DNA of 64,000 bases. Origin: an uncultured Bilophila sp. (GTDB lineage Bacteria; Desulfobacterota; Desulfovibrionia; Desulfovibrionales; Desulfovibrionaceae). Positions 1 to 7,597 of this stretch are shown here, one piece after another. The stretch covers positions 23,606 through 87,605 of the forward strand of contig CAJUHZ010000009.1 of assembly GCA_910585945.1 (NCBI GenBank), read 5' to 3'. The position numbers and the translations under genes were made by a program. The notes under the pieces were generated by a model. The model was not told the origin of the DNA, did not search any database, and was given only the letters and a program-made list of their open reading frames with translations. The first letter of the stretch is position 1. Each line of letters opens with the position of its first letter.

Positions 1-2
1 TG

Positions 3-134
3 CTCACGCTGACCTGGACCATCCCGCACGGCGACACAAGCCTTGTGGCCACCGTCATGTTCCCGAAATCGGACGAGGAAAAATACCTTGCCCCCGCGCG
101 GGAGATGCTGCAATCCATCCGTTTCGGCAGATGA
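3..134 (+). CDS. C-terminal fragment of an unrecognised protein
   Basis: An open frame enters from the left edge and ends at a TGA at 132-134. The 43 visible residues start LTLTWTIPHGD and end MLQSIRFGR. The piece is too short to assign to a family. Its ending (a beta-strand-like stretch, then a short amphipathic helix) would suit a small exported or regulatory domain, but that is a guess. Repeat element A1 begins about 7 bases after the stop. Confidence 0.55.
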   Translation, partial: LTLTWTIPHGDTSLVATVMFPKSDEEKYLAPAREMLQSIRFGR

Positions 135-140
135 CGGCTC

Positions 141-284
141 CCGGGGCGTGTTCACACTACGGCTCCTGTCCTCCGTCTGCGTCAAAAAGGCTTTTTATTC
201 CGGTCAAATGCCATAAGAGTACATTCCCTTCATAAAAAGCCTTTTTTCCCTGGCGGAGAACAACATTTCTCGCAGTGTGCCCCA
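141..284. repeat. Intergenic repeat element A1
   Basis: This is about 144 bp between imperfect ends GGGCGTGTTCACACTA (left) and CAGTGTGCCCC (right). Inside, two blocks with an AAAAAGGCTTTTT-type palindrome flank a segment close to TAAGAGTACATTCCCTTC. The same order of blocks occurs in reverse orientation at 53980-54128 (A2) and, more diverged, at 7325-7476 (A3). It contains no credible coding sequence. Confidence 0.8.
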
Positions 285-454
285 AGGCTGCGCACAACCG
301 GGAGCGGCAGGGAACAGGCGGCGAACGCCTGAAACGGGGCCCCGGCCGGGGCGCGCCGCTGTCCGTCTGGCGCAGAGGTTCCGCATCAGAAGGAACCACG
401 CCCGTCAGGACGCCGTGACCGCACGAAAAACAACGCTTTTCCACGAAAAACGAT

Positions 455-495
455 CCGAAAAAAACCGTTCCTGCCGGATATGCGGGAACGGTTTT
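455..495 (-). terminator. Rho-independent terminator of the lysozyme-like gene
   Basis: A 7-8 bp stem (CCGTTCC with GGAACGG) is followed, reading the minus strand, by a run of eight T. It lies 35 bases past the stop of the minus-strand lysozyme-like gene. The plus-strand side has only four T, so any action in that direction would be weaker. Confidence 0.8.
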
Positions 496-530
496 GCCTT
501 CGGATGCCGACAGAGCCCTTGCGGGGCGCG

Positions 531-1793
531 CTATGCAACAGTTCGCCCGCTTCGCTCCGTCATGGCCAGGGCCAGCAGCTTTTCGCTTTCCATCCTTTTG
601 CGGGCCGCAGCCTGAATCTGTGCGGAAGAGGACCCGAAGCGCTGCGCCCGCAAGTCGTAGACTTCCCGAATCAGGTGTTGCTCGTGCGCGCTGTTCTGCC
701 CGAGGTTTGCGGATGCCTGGCGGAAAATGCGCGCCGCTCCGGCCGGACCGTGCTGAACGGCCGTGCTCCACAGCACTTCCTGCATGGCCGGAGAAAAGTC
801 GCGGGTATTGTAGCCCATGCGGCGCACGGCCGCCAGCGCCGGCTCGTAATGACTCTGCCGGATAAAACGCTCCTGAAGCTGTTCAAAGCGTTCCGGTTCA
901 GCCGCGGCAATGGCTTTCCACTCCTGCGGCATCCGGCCCTGCCGGCTTCCGGTATTGGCCGGTCCGGCAGATCTGAGACGCTGCCCGAGATCCGGGGCTT
1001 CCTTGTCGAGGAATGCGAGAAACGCGGTCATGGTGCCGGGCCGCGAGGCTATCTGGTACTTGCCGTAGGAAGTTCCGCCGTTGCGGTCGTAGCCAATGGC
1101 GGCGATCCCCTCACTGCCCGATTCAAACCGCGCGGCAAGTTTGCCGGGTGTGGCTTCGCGCGAGGCGGCGGCTGCTCTCCCTGCCCGGCGGCTGCGCGAA
1201 GTTTCGCGCACGTCATGGATGGAACCTGTCTCCAGGGGCGTCCGGTTGCGATTCAGGGCGACGTTCTGAACCAACGCGCGTCCCGCGCCCTGAGGAACCC
1301 GCAAGGGGATGCCCCGACGGCGATCCGGGAGGGCGATGCCCTTCTTGTCCCGTTCGAGGTTTGCCCTTCGCGCGTCAGCCCGCACCGCCGGAACGTCGGT
1401 CTCGACTGTCCCGGCCTGCTCGGACGGCGTCGCCCTGGCATTGCTCCGCTCCGCCCCGGCGCGCGACGCCGAGGCCGCGAGCGCGGTCCGCATGGCTTCA
1501 AGCCCCTTGCGCTTGTAGAGGCCGCCGGCGTCGTCGCCCTCTTCTATCATCTGCCCAAGTGTATTGAGCGCCCGGGCCTGGAGCAGGCGCGCGTCCGTGC
1601 CGGGGCGGGACGCATGACGCGCCTCGCCGCGATCGGAGGGCGCGACATTGTCCGCCCGCCCGCCGGACGATCCTTCCATGAGATCCGCAAAGCCGGCTCC
1701 GTCATTTTTCCGCCTCATGCGCGAAGAAAATGAAGAAGCGCCGTCGCCGCCCGCCAATCCCATGACATACAGGGGTTTGTTTGTCGTCACCAT
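531..1793 (-). CDS. Lysozyme-like (putative peptidoglycan hydrolase) protein
   Basis: This is a 420-residue protein. Residues 1-210 are low-complexity, charged and Ala/Arg-rich. The conserved part is about 215-380 and opens with ARFESGSEGIAAIGYDRNGG, then TSYGKYQI. An early Glu (E224) followed by a GYD.NGGTSYGKYQI segment is typical of lysozyme/muramidase-like folds of phage-tail or flagellar type, and E224 would be the catalytic acid. No signal peptide is visible. The ATG at 1793 has GGAGG six bases upstream. A flagellar-rod or secretion-linked wall hydrolase is an inference; no flagellar or phage genes adjoin, although a chemotaxis receptor follows on the same strand. Confidence 0.6.
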   Translation of the reverse strand: MVTTNKPLYVMGLAGGDGASSFSSRMRRKNDGAGFADLMEGSSGGRADNVAPSDRGEARHASRPGTDARLLQARALNTLGQMIEEGDDAGGLYKRKGLEAMRTALAASASRAGAERSNARATPSEQAGTVETDVPAVRADARRANLERDKKGIALPDRRRGIPLRVPQGAGRALVQNVALNRNRTPLETGSIHDVRETSRSRRAGRAAAASREATPGKLAARFESGSEGIAAIGYDRNGGTSYGKYQIASRPGTMTAFLAFLDKEAPDLGQRLRSAGPANTGSRQGRMPQEWKAIAAAEPERFEQLQERFIRQSHYEPALAAVRRMGYNTRDFSPAMQEVLWSTAVQHGPAGAARIFRQASANLGQNSAHEQHLIREVYDLRAQRFGSSSAQIQAAARKRMESEKLLALAMTERSGRTVA

Positions 1794-2021
1794 AACCGCC
1801 TCCGGTAATGCTCGCGCAAAGCTTTCCCGCCGAACCGCGGCAACACGACGCGGGCGGCTCCGCAGAGCCTGAACGAGGGATGCAGAGGGGATTTAGCAAA
1901 AATCATTCCATACCTACGGATCCCGCAAGGCTGGTGGGAACGGCAGGCGCTCATGAAACGAGCGGCGCTGAAAAAGGCGAGAAACCGCCCTCTCGGGCGA
2001 TCTCTCGCACCCGCCGCAAGC

Positions 2022-4148
2022 TTAACCTCTCTTCATGGTTTCAATCAAATTACCGAGCGCCTGCGCCTGCTGGACCAGTTCGGAAACGGCCCGGGCGGCC
2101 TCGCCCATCGCTCCCGCCGTCTGACGGGACATGTCGTTCACGTTCAGAATGGCCCGGTTGATTTCATCGCTGGCGGCGGACTGCTCCTCGCTCGCCGCGG
2201 CGATGGAGCCGACTTCATCGGCCGCCATTTCGGCATTGCGCAGGATTTCTTCAAGGGAGGCCTCGGCCTGGGTTGCAAATTCCGTCGCCTTTTCAATCTG
2301 CTCCACCGCATTTTCGACGGCGGCCGAACTTTTCGCCGTGCTCTGCTGGATAGCCTGGATGGACGCCCCCACTTCCTGCGTGGCTTTCATGGTTTTTTCG
2401 GCCAGCTTGCGCACTTCGTCGGCCACAACAGCAAAGCCGCGCCCGGCTTCGCCTGCCCGGGCGGCTTCAATGGCCGCGTTGAGGGCCAGAAGATTGGTCT
2501 GGTCGGCAATGTCGGAAATGACGGTCATGATCTGGCTGATGGACTTGGCATGTTCATTGAGCCGTCCCATGTCGTCGCTCAGTTCGAGGGAGACCGTGCG
2601 CACCTTTTCCACGCTGTCGAGAGACTGACGGACGATGCGCGCCCCGTCTCCCGCCTTTTCCTTGGCGGCGACGGACATGTCCGCCGCCGACGAGGCGTTG
2701 CGGGCGACTTCCTGCACCGTGGCGTTCATCTCGTTCATGGCCGTGGCCGATTCTTCAAGGCGAAGGGCCGATTCGGAAGCCGTGTGATCCGATTCCTCTA
2801 TGCGGGCCGACAACTGCGCGGCGGCCGACGAAATGATGGCGACCACATCCTCAAGCTGACCGGCCGCATCAAGCATGCCGTCGTGTTTCGCGCGCTCGGC
2901 CTTCTCCTGGGCCTCCTTCGCCTCATTCATGGCCCGCAGGGCTTCAGCCCCCTTGAGTTCCGCCTCCCTGCTCTTCTTTTCAGCCTCGCTGATGTTTTCC
3001 TTCAGGCTGTTCACCATGCCGCGCAGCGAGTCGGCAAGGTGGCCGACCTCATCGCCGCTGTACACGTCAAGCACGCTGTCAAGTTCTCCCCCGGCGACAC
3101 GGACGGCAAAGCGTTCCGTGCGAATCAGCGGCGCCGTGATGAGGCGGGTGACCACAAGCGACACGATGACGCCGATCACGAACACCAGACCGACAAGGAT
3201 GAGCGTCCGCGCCGTCGCGCCCTTGAAATCCGCAAAGGCCGCATCAACATACTGGCGCGTGCTGACGGAAAGAGCTTCGGACAATTCTTCCGTTGCGGCG
3301 CGGGCGGAGACGAATTCCTTGTTATGCGTTTCCAGGGCGGCGAGATACTTCTCCATCTGCTCAATCATGGTTCCGCACGACGTTTCATAGAAAACAAGGA
3401 GTTCCCTTGTCCGATCAAACATTTGCCGGCATTCTTCGCGCAAGAGACCTTTCCGCAGCTTGTCCATATCCTGGAAGATGCCGGCAAACTCCGCCTTTGC
3501 CGCGCGCATGATGCCCGGATTGGAATCGGCAAACCCGGCGTTCATCTTTTCCACAAGATTCGTCTCATGGTTGATGACGCGCGCCGTGGCCGCCAGGTTG
3601 GCGGCATACCTGTCCGCCTTGCCCAACTCTCCCGCCGCGATGTATTGCTGTTGCGTTTCGGTCATGGTGACGTTCAGGTTCAGCAACATTTCCGAGCATT
3701 TTTTCCACGCGGTATTCATTTGTCTGGTCAGGCGGCGCACGGCGAGCACGCCTTCGACCATCTCGTCGGAGAGCTTGATGAAACCGGTACGGAAGGTTTT
3801 ATACTTTTGCAGAAAGACTTCCGTGGCCGGAAGGGGGAACGCCGCGTTCAGTTTTTCGATCTCGGCCAATTCCCGCCCGGCGGCCTCCAACTGTTTTTTC
3901 GCTTCGGCCAGGCCGTTTTCATCGCCTGCGTTCAAAAATGTGCCCATTTCGCGCAGGTACCGCATCTGGGTCACCAGCAGAGACCAGACGCGATCGTTCA
4001 GGGGAACATGATCCTCGGCGATCAACTGCATGGTGCGCATGCCTTCCTGCATGGCACGATAATTCATGACGCCCTGGACGGCCGCCAGCAGGATGATCAC
4101 CGCGAATCCCAAACCGATTTTCGCTCCAAGTTTCAGCTTCATCACCAT
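2022..4148 (-). CDS. Methyl-accepting chemotaxis protein
   Basis: This is a 708-residue transmembrane chemoreceptor. Hydrophobic segments lie at about 9-27 (TM1) and 310-332 (TM2). The long, mostly helical region between them resembles the helical bimodular or four-helix sensory domains rather than Cache. A HAMP domain follows TM2 (about 333-390), then a coiled-coil signalling domain with the hairpin-tip segment around DQTNLLALNAAIEAARAGE, which contacts CheA/CheW. Flanking Glu/Ala-rich helices contain candidate methylation sites. It should sense a periplasmic ligand and control CheA activity; the ligand cannot be read from the sequence. The spacing to the next minus-strand gene (228 bp) suggests separate transcription. 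Confidence 0.92.
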   Translation of the reverse strand: MVMKLKLGAKIGLGFAVIILLAAVQGVMNYRAMQEGMRTMQLIAEDHVPLNDRVWSLLVTQMRYLREMGTFLNAGDENGLAEAKKQLEAAGRELAEIEKLNAAFPLPATEVFLQKYKTFRTGFIKLSDEMVEGVLAVRRLTRQMNTAWKKCSEMLLNLNVTMTETQQQYIAAGELGKADRYAANLAATARVINHETNLVEKMNAGFADSNPGIMRAAKAEFAGIFQDMDKLRKGLLREECRQMFDRTRELLVFYETSCGTMIEQMEKYLAALETHNKEFVSARAATEELSEALSVSTRQYVDAAFADFKGATARTLILVGLVFVIGVIVSLVVTRLITAPLIRTERFAVRVAGGELDSVLDVYSGDEVGHLADSLRGMVNSLKENISEAEKKSREAELKGAEALRAMNEAKEAQEKAERAKHDGMLDAAGQLEDVVAIISSAAAQLSARIEESDHTASESALRLEESATAMNEMNATVQEVARNASSAADMSVAAKEKAGDGARIVRQSLDSVEKVRTVSLELSDDMGRLNEHAKSISQIMTVISDIADQTNLLALNAAIEAARAGEAGRGFAVVADEVRKLAEKTMKATQEVGASIQAIQQSTAKSSAAVENAVEQIEKATEFATQAEASLEEILRNAEMAADEVGSIAAASEEQSAASDEINRAILNVNDMSRQTAGAMGEAARAVSELVQQAQALGNLIETMKRG

Positions 4149-4342
4149 GTCTCCTTATCCCGAATACCACATGCTTCGCGCCCCTGAAACAGGCAGGGCC
4201 AGAGCGGCGTCCTTCTTTCACCCGCATACGCGTATAATGAAAATTTCACTTGAAATATCAGGGTTCCCCCAAAACTTCAAACAAAACCTCGACGCCGTGC
4301 GGAAAGGAAGAAAGGCGATTCGGGGCGGCGCGAAGCAACTTA

Positions 4343-4355
4343 TAGAAAATTTCTA
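4343..4355. promoter_or_regulatory. Palindrome upstream of the NlpC/P60 promoter
   Basis: TAGAAAATTTCTA is a perfect 13-bp palindrome ending 11 bases before the putative -35 hexamer of the next gene. Its position fits an operator or an upstream AT-rich element. No regulator can be named. Confidence 0.3.
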
Positions 4356-4366
4356 GAAAAATACGG

Positions 4367-4396
4367 TTGACGCTTGCGCAATGCGTGGATTATACT
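4367..4396 (+). promoter_or_regulatory. Sigma-70-type promoter of the NlpC/P60 gene
   Basis: TTGACG at 4367-4372 and TATACT at 4391-4396 are separated by 18 bp, close to the housekeeping consensus. Transcription would start six to eight bases after the -10 box, that is at about 4402-4404, which is the ATG of the gene itself. Confidence 0.65.
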
Positions 4397-4403
4397 GAAA
4401 AAT

Positions 4404-5270
4404 ATGAAAAGACATGTACCAAGATGGGCCTGCGCCGTGCTGGTTGCGGCGGCATTCGCTCTGGTTTCTGGTTGTGCCCCGCGCAAGGGCGCTGTTTCGG
4501 ATACGCTGGCCGTCACCGAAAGCGAGGCGGAACGCTTCGCCAAGGATTACCGGACAGCCGGCGAGAACCGGATGAAGGAGCAGTGGGCCGAAGAAGCCGG
4601 CGAACTGGTTGTGGATACGGCCAAGGCGGCTCTCGGCACCGCCTATGTCCTGGGCGGAACCAGCCTGGCCGGCTTTGACTGCTCGGGGCTTGTGCAGTGG
4701 GCGTACAAGCATGTGGGCGTGACCTTGCCGCGCACGGCGCGCGAACAGGCCGGGGTGGGCGAGGCGATCACCAACAAGGATGACTTGCGGGTGGGCGACA
4801 TTGTGGCCTTTCGTCACCCGCGGCGCGGTTACCACACCGGCATTTATACCGGAGACGGTCAGTTCATTCACAGTCCGAGGCGTCGGTCTTCGGTCAAGAT
4901 AGCCTCTCTGAGCGATCCGTACTTCCGCAACACCTTCCTCGGGGCGCGGCGCGTGTCCATACCCGACACCACCGATGTGAACGCCGTCAGGGAGCGGGTG
5001 GCCAGCTACAAAAAGGAAAAACAGAAAGCCGCTTCGGCAAAATCGCTGGCGTCCTCGGGCGTCGGGGACAAAAAAAAGAGCAAGGCCCGCGTCACGTCCT
5101 CCAGCAAAAAGAACAGCAAGAAGCGTGCTGGCGTCAGCCGGACGCGATCCGCCAAGGTCAAAAATGCGACAAAGGCGAAACAGCCCGCCGTCAAAGCCGC
5201 TTCGCGGAAAAAGAACGCTCCTTCCGCGCGGATTGAACCCCGGAAGACAGCCGCCAGGTCCGCTTCCTGA
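4404..5270 (+). CDS. NlpC/P60-family lipoprotein (cell-wall endopeptidase)
   Basis: This 288-residue protein has a lipoprotein signal peptide with lipobox LVSGC at about 20-24. The NlpC/P60 domain spans about 75-190: the catalytic Cys is in FDCSGLVQWAY, the His in GYHTGIYTG, and a further His in GQFIHSPRR. The C-terminal third is a Lys/Arg/Ser/Ala-rich tail that could bind wall polymer or membrane surface. Such enzymes cleave peptide cross-links of peptidoglycan, often the D-Glu-diaminopimelate bond. I chose the ATG at 4404 because the lipoprotein n-region starts there; a TTG at 4374 is the only other in-frame start. No Shine-Dalgarno sequence precedes either, and the promoter places the transcript start at the ATG. 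Confidence 0.88.
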   Translation: MKRHVPRWACAVLVAAAFALVSGCAPRKGAVSDTLAVTESEAERFAKDYRTAGENRMKEQWAEEAGELVVDTAKAALGTAYVLGGTSLAGFDCSGLVQWAYKHVGVTLPRTAREQAGVGEAITNKDDLRVGDIVAFRHPRRGYHTGIYTGDGQFIHSPRRRSSVKIASLSDPYFRNTFLGARRVSIPDTTDVNAVRERVASYKKEKQKAASAKSLASSGVGDKKKSKARVTSSSKKNSKKRAGVSRTRSAKVKNATKAKQPAVKAASRKKNAPSARIEPRKTAARSAS

Positions 5271-5324
5271 TTCTCGCCCTCCCTCCAAAGATCCATCCGG
5301 CTTTTGAAAGCTGTCCGGACGACA

Positions 5325-5350
5325 AAGGCTTCGCACTGCGAAGCCTTTTC
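5325..5350. terminator. Bidirectional rho-independent terminator
   Basis: AAGGCTTCGC, a 3-4 base loop and GCGAAGCCTT are followed by TTTTC. The hairpin lies between the converging NlpC/P60 and FMN reductase genes, 54 bases past the first and 30 past the second. The stem is symmetrical, but the T-run is better on the plus strand. Confidence 0.75.
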
Positions 5351-5379
5351 ATCATGTCCGCCGGCAGAGGCGTCCTCCT

Positions 5380-5943
5380 TTAGCGTGCTTGACCCCGCAG
5401 TCGCCGCGTCCAGTCGGCCAGGGCCAGCATCAACCCCCTGACCTGCCCGGCCAGTTTTTCATCCGCCACATCGCCGTCCGCATCGAACGACGGGGAAAAG
5501 GCGTCGGCAAAAAGCTCCGGCTTGGGCAGGGGAAGCAGATTGAGGCATACGCAAGTCTGACGCAGATGGTATTGCGCACGGGAAGTGCCCATTCCGCCGC
5601 CCGCGCCCAGAATGGCCACAGGCTTGCCGTTCAGGATCGCGTTGCCCGGCTCGCGCGAGGCCCAGTCCAGCGCGTTTTTCAGGGCGGGAGCCATGGAATA
5701 ATTGTACTCCGGGCAGGCCAGCACCAGGGCGTCGGCTTCCGCCGCCAGGGCAAGAAAACGCCGGACAGGCTCGGGTTTGTCGTTTTCCAGATCTTCGCTG
5801 AACAGCGGCAGATCCGCAATGACCGCCATTGTCAGGGTGATCCCGTCCGGCAGAGATTTCGCGGCGCAACGCAGGAGTCCGCTGTTGCGGGACTGACGGC
5901 GCAAGCTGCCGGATATGCCGACAAAGTTCAGAGAATCGCTCAT
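5380..5943 (-). CDS. NADPH-dependent FMN reductase family protein
   Basis: This is a 187-residue flavodoxin-fold reductase of the ChrR/YieF/azoreductase-like group. The N-terminal phosphate-binding loop GISGSLRRQSRNS (about 9-21) and CPEYNYSMAPALKNALDW (about 80-97) are the hallmark FMN-binding segments, followed by GKPVAILGAGGGMGTSRAQ. Members transfer electrons from NAD(P)H through FMN to quinones, chromate or iron chelates; the physiological substrate here is unknown. Length is normal for the family. It stands alone on the minus strand, followed by a shared terminator. Confidence 0.88.
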   Translation of the reverse strand: MSDSLNFVGISGSLRRQSRNSGLLRCAAKSLPDGITLTMAVIADLPLFSEDLENDKPEPVRRFLALAAEADALVLACPEYNYSMAPALKNALDWASREPGNAILNGKPVAILGAGGGMGTSRAQYHLRQTCVCLNLLPLPKPELFADAFSPSFDADGDVADEKLAGQVRGLMLALADWTRRLRGQAR

Positions 5944-5959
5944 GGTTTACCTCGCTTTC

Positions 5960-6239
5960 CTACACGTTTCATCATTCATCCCGAGGGCTGAATGATGAAG
6001 ATCTTTCTCCAGGAAATGGCTTTCGCAGGCCGGTTCACAACTTCCCCTTGAGTAAGGCGCTTTGTGCCGACGGCAAGCCGCCGGACGAAACCGAACGCAA
6101 AAGCGGCGTTGCAGCGGGCCGATTGATGATGCCTGCCCCCAGCATAGCGTGAAACGTGCATCCTGCACAGGGAATGAGAAAGCCCCGCGCCAGACTCGCG
6201 TCTGGCGGCAGAAATCGTTTCATGATGAAATGACTTTTA
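5960..6239. repeat. Intergenic repeat element B1 (interrupted copy)
   Basis: The left end (ACGTTTCATCATTCATCC, then GGGCTGAATGATGAAGATC) and the right end (GCGCCAGACTCGCGTCTGGCGG, then TTTCATGATGAAATGACTTTTA) match the two ends of the 155-bp B family. About 125 bp of unrelated sequence replaces the core. The terminal TTA, read on the minus strand, is the TAA stop codon of the pseudouridine synthase gene. Confidence 0.7.
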
Positions 6240-7196
6240 CGCTTGCAAGTAGATCCGGGCGGCCGCGATGGCCTCGGGCGGGAGACACGCCTCCCAGACA
6301 GGCGGGCACATGGCCTGAAAGCCAGGCAGGCGGCACAAGCCGTGGTGCAGAAAAAACATGCCGCCGCCCGATCCGTACAGTCCGTCCCCCCACAAGGGAT
6401 AGCCAGCCACGGCAAGATGCGCGCGGATCTGATGGCGCGCCCCTCGACGGATACGGCAACCGACAAGGGTCAATGCGCCGTCATCCCCAGGTCTCCCGAT
6501 CTTCGGGACGTCGGCAAGGGCAAAGCGCGCCAGAATCCGCACATCGGTATGGCGCAGGGGATCGGCGTCGTGTCCCAGGGGGCGAACGCGCACGCGGCGC
6601 GCCATGTCCAGAGCCGTGCGCACGGTGAAATCGCGTGGGGGATGCCCCACAACCAGCGCAAGGTAACGCTTGTCTACCGTTCCATCCGCCTGAGCCGCTC
6701 GCCAGATCCTCTCGCCCCCGGCGTCCAGAGCGGCAAGCGCCAGCCCCGAGGTTCCCGCATCAAGCCGATTGAGCAGCCGGGGAAATGCGCCCTCCCCCCG
6801 ACTGGACGCGCCGGCGGGATCGCCGGCGTCAAGCAGTGCCGGCAGGATCGCCTCCAGGCTTGGTTCGCCACCGCCGGCCAGCATGGCGCTGTGCAGTCCC
6901 GCCGGCTTGTACAGGGCGGCAAGGCCGGCTCCTCTGCTGACGAGACGCGCCGCCTCAGCGGCTTTGACATGGGGCGCTTCCACCTCGGGCAGGGGCGCAA
7001 GGGACAGTTCCTGCCCGGCCCGCGCCCGGACAGACGCGCCGACTGGCCGGCCATCAAGCAGAACGCGCCCCGCCTCGCACAGACGTCGACGCCCGCGCAA
7101 GCCCAAACCCGGCGCCAGCGCGGACAACAGACGATCGACGCGGCAGTCGTTCCCTTCAGGCGGAATATATATTTGGATGGTCTGTTCGCCGGGCAT
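6237..7196 (-). CDS. RluA-family RNA pseudouridine synthase
   Basis: This is a 319-residue protein isomerising uridine to pseudouridine in structured RNA. An S4-like RNA-binding region is at about 15-65. The catalytic segment RLDAGTSGLAL (about residue 150) contains the essential Asp of the RluA family, and YLALVVG follows. Late in the protein, RRGARHQIRAHLA and GDGLYG match conserved family blocks. The target RNA (23S or tRNA) cannot be decided. I chose the ATG at 7196; in-frame GTG and TTG codons extend up to 7244 but lack a ribosome binding site. The stop codon is formed by the end of repeat B1. Confidence 0.88.
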   Translation of the reverse strand: MPGEQTIQIYIPPEGNDCRVDRLLSALAPGLGLRGRRRLCEAGRVLLDGRPVGASVRARAGQELSLAPLPEVEAPHVKAAEAARLVSRGAGLAALYKPAGLHSAMLAGGGEPSLEAILPALLDAGDPAGASSRGEGAFPRLLNRLDAGTSGLALAALDAGGERIWRAAQADGTVDKRYLALVVGHPPRDFTVRTALDMARRVRVRPLGHDADPLRHTDVRILARFALADVPKIGRPGDDGALTLVGCRIRRGARHQIRAHLAVAGYPLWGDGLYGSGGGMFFLHHGLCRLPGFQAMCPPVWEACLPPEAIAAARIYLQA

Positions 7197-7259
7197 CAGA
7201 CTTCGCAGGCATGAAAGGCGGGGCGAGCGCCCCACCTTTCCCAAAAAAACAGATTATAC

Positions 7260-7328
7260 TGTTTGCCCCTTGCCGGCCGGAAAAAACGGCTTTTCGCGTC
7301 CGGCGTTTTCATGAGGGCTGACCCTGAT
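7260..7328. repeat. Partial intergenic repeat element D7
   Basis: This copy begins at a CCTTGCCGGCCGGAAAAAACGG-type segment, continues through CGCGTCCGGCG and ends TTTTCATGAGGGCTGACCCT. The last 18 bases are the complement of the D-family terminus AGGGTCAGCCCTCATGAA. It abuts element A3. Confidence 0.7.
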
Positions 7329-7476
7329 GCTTGTTGACGCCACGAGAAATCTTGTTCGCCGCCAGGGAAAAAGGACTTTTTGCGGAGGAAGCGTACTCTT
7401 GCAGTACTCAACCGGAATAAAAAGCCTTTTTGGCGCAGGCGGAGGACAAAAGGACCGTAGCGTCAACAGGCGCTAG
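7325..7476. repeat. Intergenic repeat element A3
   Basis: About 150 bp with inverted ends TTGTTGACGCCACG (left) and CGTAGCGTCAACAGGCGCTAG (right). The core has the A-family order CGAGAAAT.TTGTT, GCCAG, AAAAAGGactTTTT, GTACTC, CCGGAATAAAAAGCC and GGAGGACA. The terminal CTAG contains, on the minus strand, the TAG stop codon of the 27-residue peptide. Confidence 0.8.
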
Positions 7477-7556
7477 TGGTTCGGGGTTGTCTTCTTGATA
7501 TGCCGCAAGCCCAGGGCCACAGTGATGATGCCAAGGAAAAACCAGAAGAAATCCAT
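7473..7556 (-). CDS. 27-residue membrane peptide downstream of glcF-like gene
   Basis: Reading from ATG at 7556, the peptide begins MDFFWFFLGIITVALGL and ends RHIKKTTPNH. It is a single hydrophobic helix with a positively charged tail, which predicts an inner-membrane microprotein with the C-terminus in the cytoplasm. A very good Shine-Dalgarno (CCGGAGGC) sits seven to eight bases before the ATG. It starts 41 bases after the (Fe-S) subunit gene on the same strand, so it is probably co-transcribed with the lactate/glycolate dehydrogenase. A role in anchoring or tuning that enzyme at the membrane is inference. The TAG stop coincides with the end of repeat A3. Confidence 0.65.
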   Translation of the reverse strand: MDFFWFFLGIITVALGLRHIKKTTPNH

Positions 7557-7597
7557 TACTGCCTCCGGAGGCGGAACGCTTCCGCCGTCGGGATCGC

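Larger units (their letters stand above)
135..530. other. Intergenic region: repeat A1 and a terminator
   Basis: This 396-bp gap lies between convergent genes. It holds repeat A1 (141-284), a G+C-rich stretch at 285-430 in which I see nothing specific, and a strong hairpin terminator at 455-495. Small overlapping frames here show no family resemblance and no ribosome binding site. Confidence 0.6.

Noticed and set aside
480..1733. Plus-strand 417-codon frame across the lysozyme-like gene
   Set aside because: It runs antisense to the minus-strand gene, which has a good ribosome binding site and a conserved domain.
1953..4187. Plus-strand open frame of 744 codons opposite the chemotaxis receptor gene
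   Set aside because: It is the antisense shadow of a gene with clear MCP motifs. High G+C coding sequence keeps antisense frames open. The product is rich in His/Gly/Arg without any family pattern.
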